31,909 nucleotides of DNA, taken from positions 1 through 31,909 of the forward strand of contig DATHBP010000192.1 of assembly GCA_035296085.1 (NCBI GenBank). Direction: 5' to 3'. Source of the stretch: DATHBP01 sp035296085. GTDB lineage: Bacteria; Actinomycetota; Actinomycetes; Propionibacteriales; Nocardioidaceae. Below, piece by piece: positions 30,979 to 31,909 of the stretch; position 1 is the first letter of the stretch, and every line of letters begins with the position of its first letter. The notes under the pieces are model-generated. The model searched no databases, was not told the origin of the DNA, and saw only the letters and a list, made by a program, of their open reading frames with translations. Position numbers and translations under genes: made by a program.

Positions 30979-31502
30979 CGATCCACTCCGAGCATCCGTT
31001 CTTGCCGCCGGAAGGCGAGCGCAACCCCGTACGCCGGCTCCGCGGCCGGCTCACGGCACCGGTCACGCTCTGGACGGCGTACGACCCAGATCGTCCGGTC
31101 GGGCTGACCGTCTCGTCGGTTCTCGTCGCAGACGGCGAGCCGGGTCGCGTAGTCGGGCTCATCGACCCCGATTCCGACGTGTACGAGGCGGTGCTGGCCG
31201 CCGGTGTCTTCGCTGTCTCGGTGCTGACGGGACGACACCGCGCGGTGGCCGACGCGTTCGCCGGCGTGGCACCCGCGCCCGGTGGTGCCTTCCGGCTGGC
31301 GCAGTGGGAGCGCACCACGTGGGGTCCGGTGCTCGCGGAGCCGCCGGCCGCCTGGGCGGGCTGCCGCCTCGAGGGTGAGCCGCACGAGTTGGGTTGGGCG
31401 CAGTTGGTGACCGCGGTGATCGAACGGGTCGAGCTGTCCGACGATCAAGCCGACTCGCTGGCATACCGACGAGGGCGCTACGTCGGCCCAGCGCGCGGCT
31501 AG
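30975..31502 (+). CDS. Flavin-reductase-like FMN-binding protein
   Basis: The protein has 175 residues. TAPVTLWTAYDPDRPVGLTVSSVLVADGEPGRVVGLIDPDSDVYEAV, then FAVSVLTGRHRAVADAFAGVAPAPGGAFR, follows the split-barrel flavin-reductase-like pattern (the GLTVSS loop contacts FMN; the FAVSVL strand comes next). ELGWAQLVTAVIERVEL and YRRGRYVG close the fold. It may reduce flavin with NAD(P)H for a partner monooxygenase, or simply bind FMN; no monooxygenase is seen here. The rare TTG start at 30975 overlaps the DinB stop. Its TAG shares a CTAG with the convergent HIT gene. Confidence 0.78.
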   Translation: MTIHSEHPFLPPEGERNPVRRLRGRLTAPVTLWTAYDPDRPVGLTVSSVLVADGEPGRVVGLIDPDSDVYEAVLAAGVFAVSVLTGRHRAVADAFAGVAPAPGGAFRLAQWERTTWGPVLAEPPAAWAGCRLEGEPHELGWAQLVTAVIERVELSDDQADSLAYRRGRYVGPARG

Positions 31503-31909
31503 GCGCCGACTCCGGCGCGCAGCGTGGCGGCGTACGACTCGGCCTCGCTGTCGTCGGCGTACTTCTGCCGCGGCCAGAAGAAGCCACGCAGTCCATCGCC
31601 TTTCGTCCGCGGAACGACGTGGATATGCAGGTGCGGGACGCTCTGGCTGACGGTGTTGTTCATCGCCACGAATGAACCTTGTGCGCCGAGCGCCTCCTCG
31701 ACTGCCGTGGCCACCCGCTGTGTTGCGGCGAGCAGTGGCACATAGAGGTCGGCCGGCAGGTCCCGCAGCGCGTCGACATGGCGTCGCGGGACGAGCAGCG
31801 TATGCCCCTTGAACACGGGCCTGACGTCGAGGAACGCCACGACGTCAGCGGTGTCGAGAACGACATAGGCAGGGCTGTCGCCGGCCGCGATGGAGCAGAA
31901 CACGCAACC
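31499..31909 (-). CDS. HIT-family protein (5' end cut by window)
   Basis: At least 136 residues lie in the window. The catalytic histidine triad is HLHIHVVPR, and NNTVSQSVPHLH ahead of it is the usual lead-in. VFKGHTLLVPRRHVDALRDLP is the central sheet and helix. Reading upstream of the GTG at 31903 the frame stays open and gives GCVFCS, the CxxC zinc motif with which many HIT proteins begin, so the true start is probably beyond the right edge. HIT proteins hydrolyse nucleoside phosphoramidates or dinucleoside polyphosphates; the substrate is unknown. It converges on the flavin-reductase-like gene, with the stops sharing CTAG. Confidence 0.9.
   Translation of the reverse strand, partial: GCVFCSIAAGDSPAYVVLDTADVVAFLDVRPVFKGHTLLVPRRHVDALRDLPADLYVPLLAATQRVATAVEEALGAQGSFVAMNNTVSQSVPHLHIHVVPRTKGDGLRGFFWPRQKYADDSEAESYAATLRAGVGA

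Noticed and set aside
1..31909. Signs of prophage, insertion sequences, integrases or tRNA-linked islands
   Set aside because: No transposase, integrase, tRNA or att-like duplication was recognised. Codon use is uniform across the window.

Overview
The window comes from a high-GC chromosome of an actinomycete (Actinomycetota). The evidence is the very high G+C at third codon positions, frequent GTG starts, GTGA/ATGA stop-start overlaps, and marker families that are actinobacterial or nearly so: SepH, DUF4193, DUF4235, DUF3093, DUF3710, DUF3159, DUF5998, DUF7455, an LprG-type lipoprotein with a P55-type exporter, and a coproporphyrin-type ferrochelatase. The gene order 18.3-25.8 kb follows the mycobacterial block around dut and ceoB/ceoC, and the parE, parC, sepH and ferrochelatase region resembles that of Streptomyces. 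The genus cannot be fixed from the sequence. I saw no phage, IS, CRISPR, tRNA or rRNA. This is mostly core chromosome.

Layout. 1-2.0 kb: a DUF998 membrane protein cut by the left edge, a SpoU/TrmH RNA methyltransferase, DUF456 and a small zinc-finger-like DUF7455 protein. 2.3-9.9 kb: topoisomerase IV. parE is on the plus strand. parC is on the minus strand and heads a tight unit parC-lprG-p55-carbonic anhydrase, with every junction a 4-base GTGA overlap. 10.0-14.6 kb: a GNAT/NDP-forming acyl-CoA synthetase fusion (Pat-like), DUF5998 and an alkaline-phosphatase-superfamily enzyme. 14.6-18.3 kb: the cell-division protein SepH and an MFS transporter (minus), then ferrochelatase (plus). 18.4-25.8 kb: DUF4193, DUF4235, DUF3093, dut-DUF3710, an OB-fold protein with DUF3159, two RCK/TrkA potassium-regulatory proteins and a divergent APC/KimA-like transporter. 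25.8-28.7 kb: aconitase, with a strong MarR-type palindrome at its promoter. 28.7-31.9 kb: small accessory genes (GNAT, NUDIX, DUF1801, DinB, flavin-reductase-like), and a HIT protein cut by the right edge.

How the genes fit together. ParE and ParC form the chromosome decatenase. LprG and P55 form an envelope lipid-export pair. The two TrkA/RCK proteins and the APC transporter share a 78-bp divergent control region and probably form a potassium-homeostasis module. DUF5998 and the phosphatase are translationally coupled and meet sepH tail to tail.

The least conventional signals are non-coding. There is a 57-bp palindromic element in frame inside the p55 coding sequence. The 419-bp gap before dut holds two competing hairpins followed by a circularly permuted inverted repeat. 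Many genes carry TANNNT hexamers 6-8 nt before their start codon, which is the signature of leaderless transcription. Tandem in-frame repeats lie at the ends of two neighbouring convergent genes, and two convergent gene pairs share a CTAG stop. I found no clear new multi-gene system. The palindromic element and the dut upstream region are the best candidates for undescribed elements.
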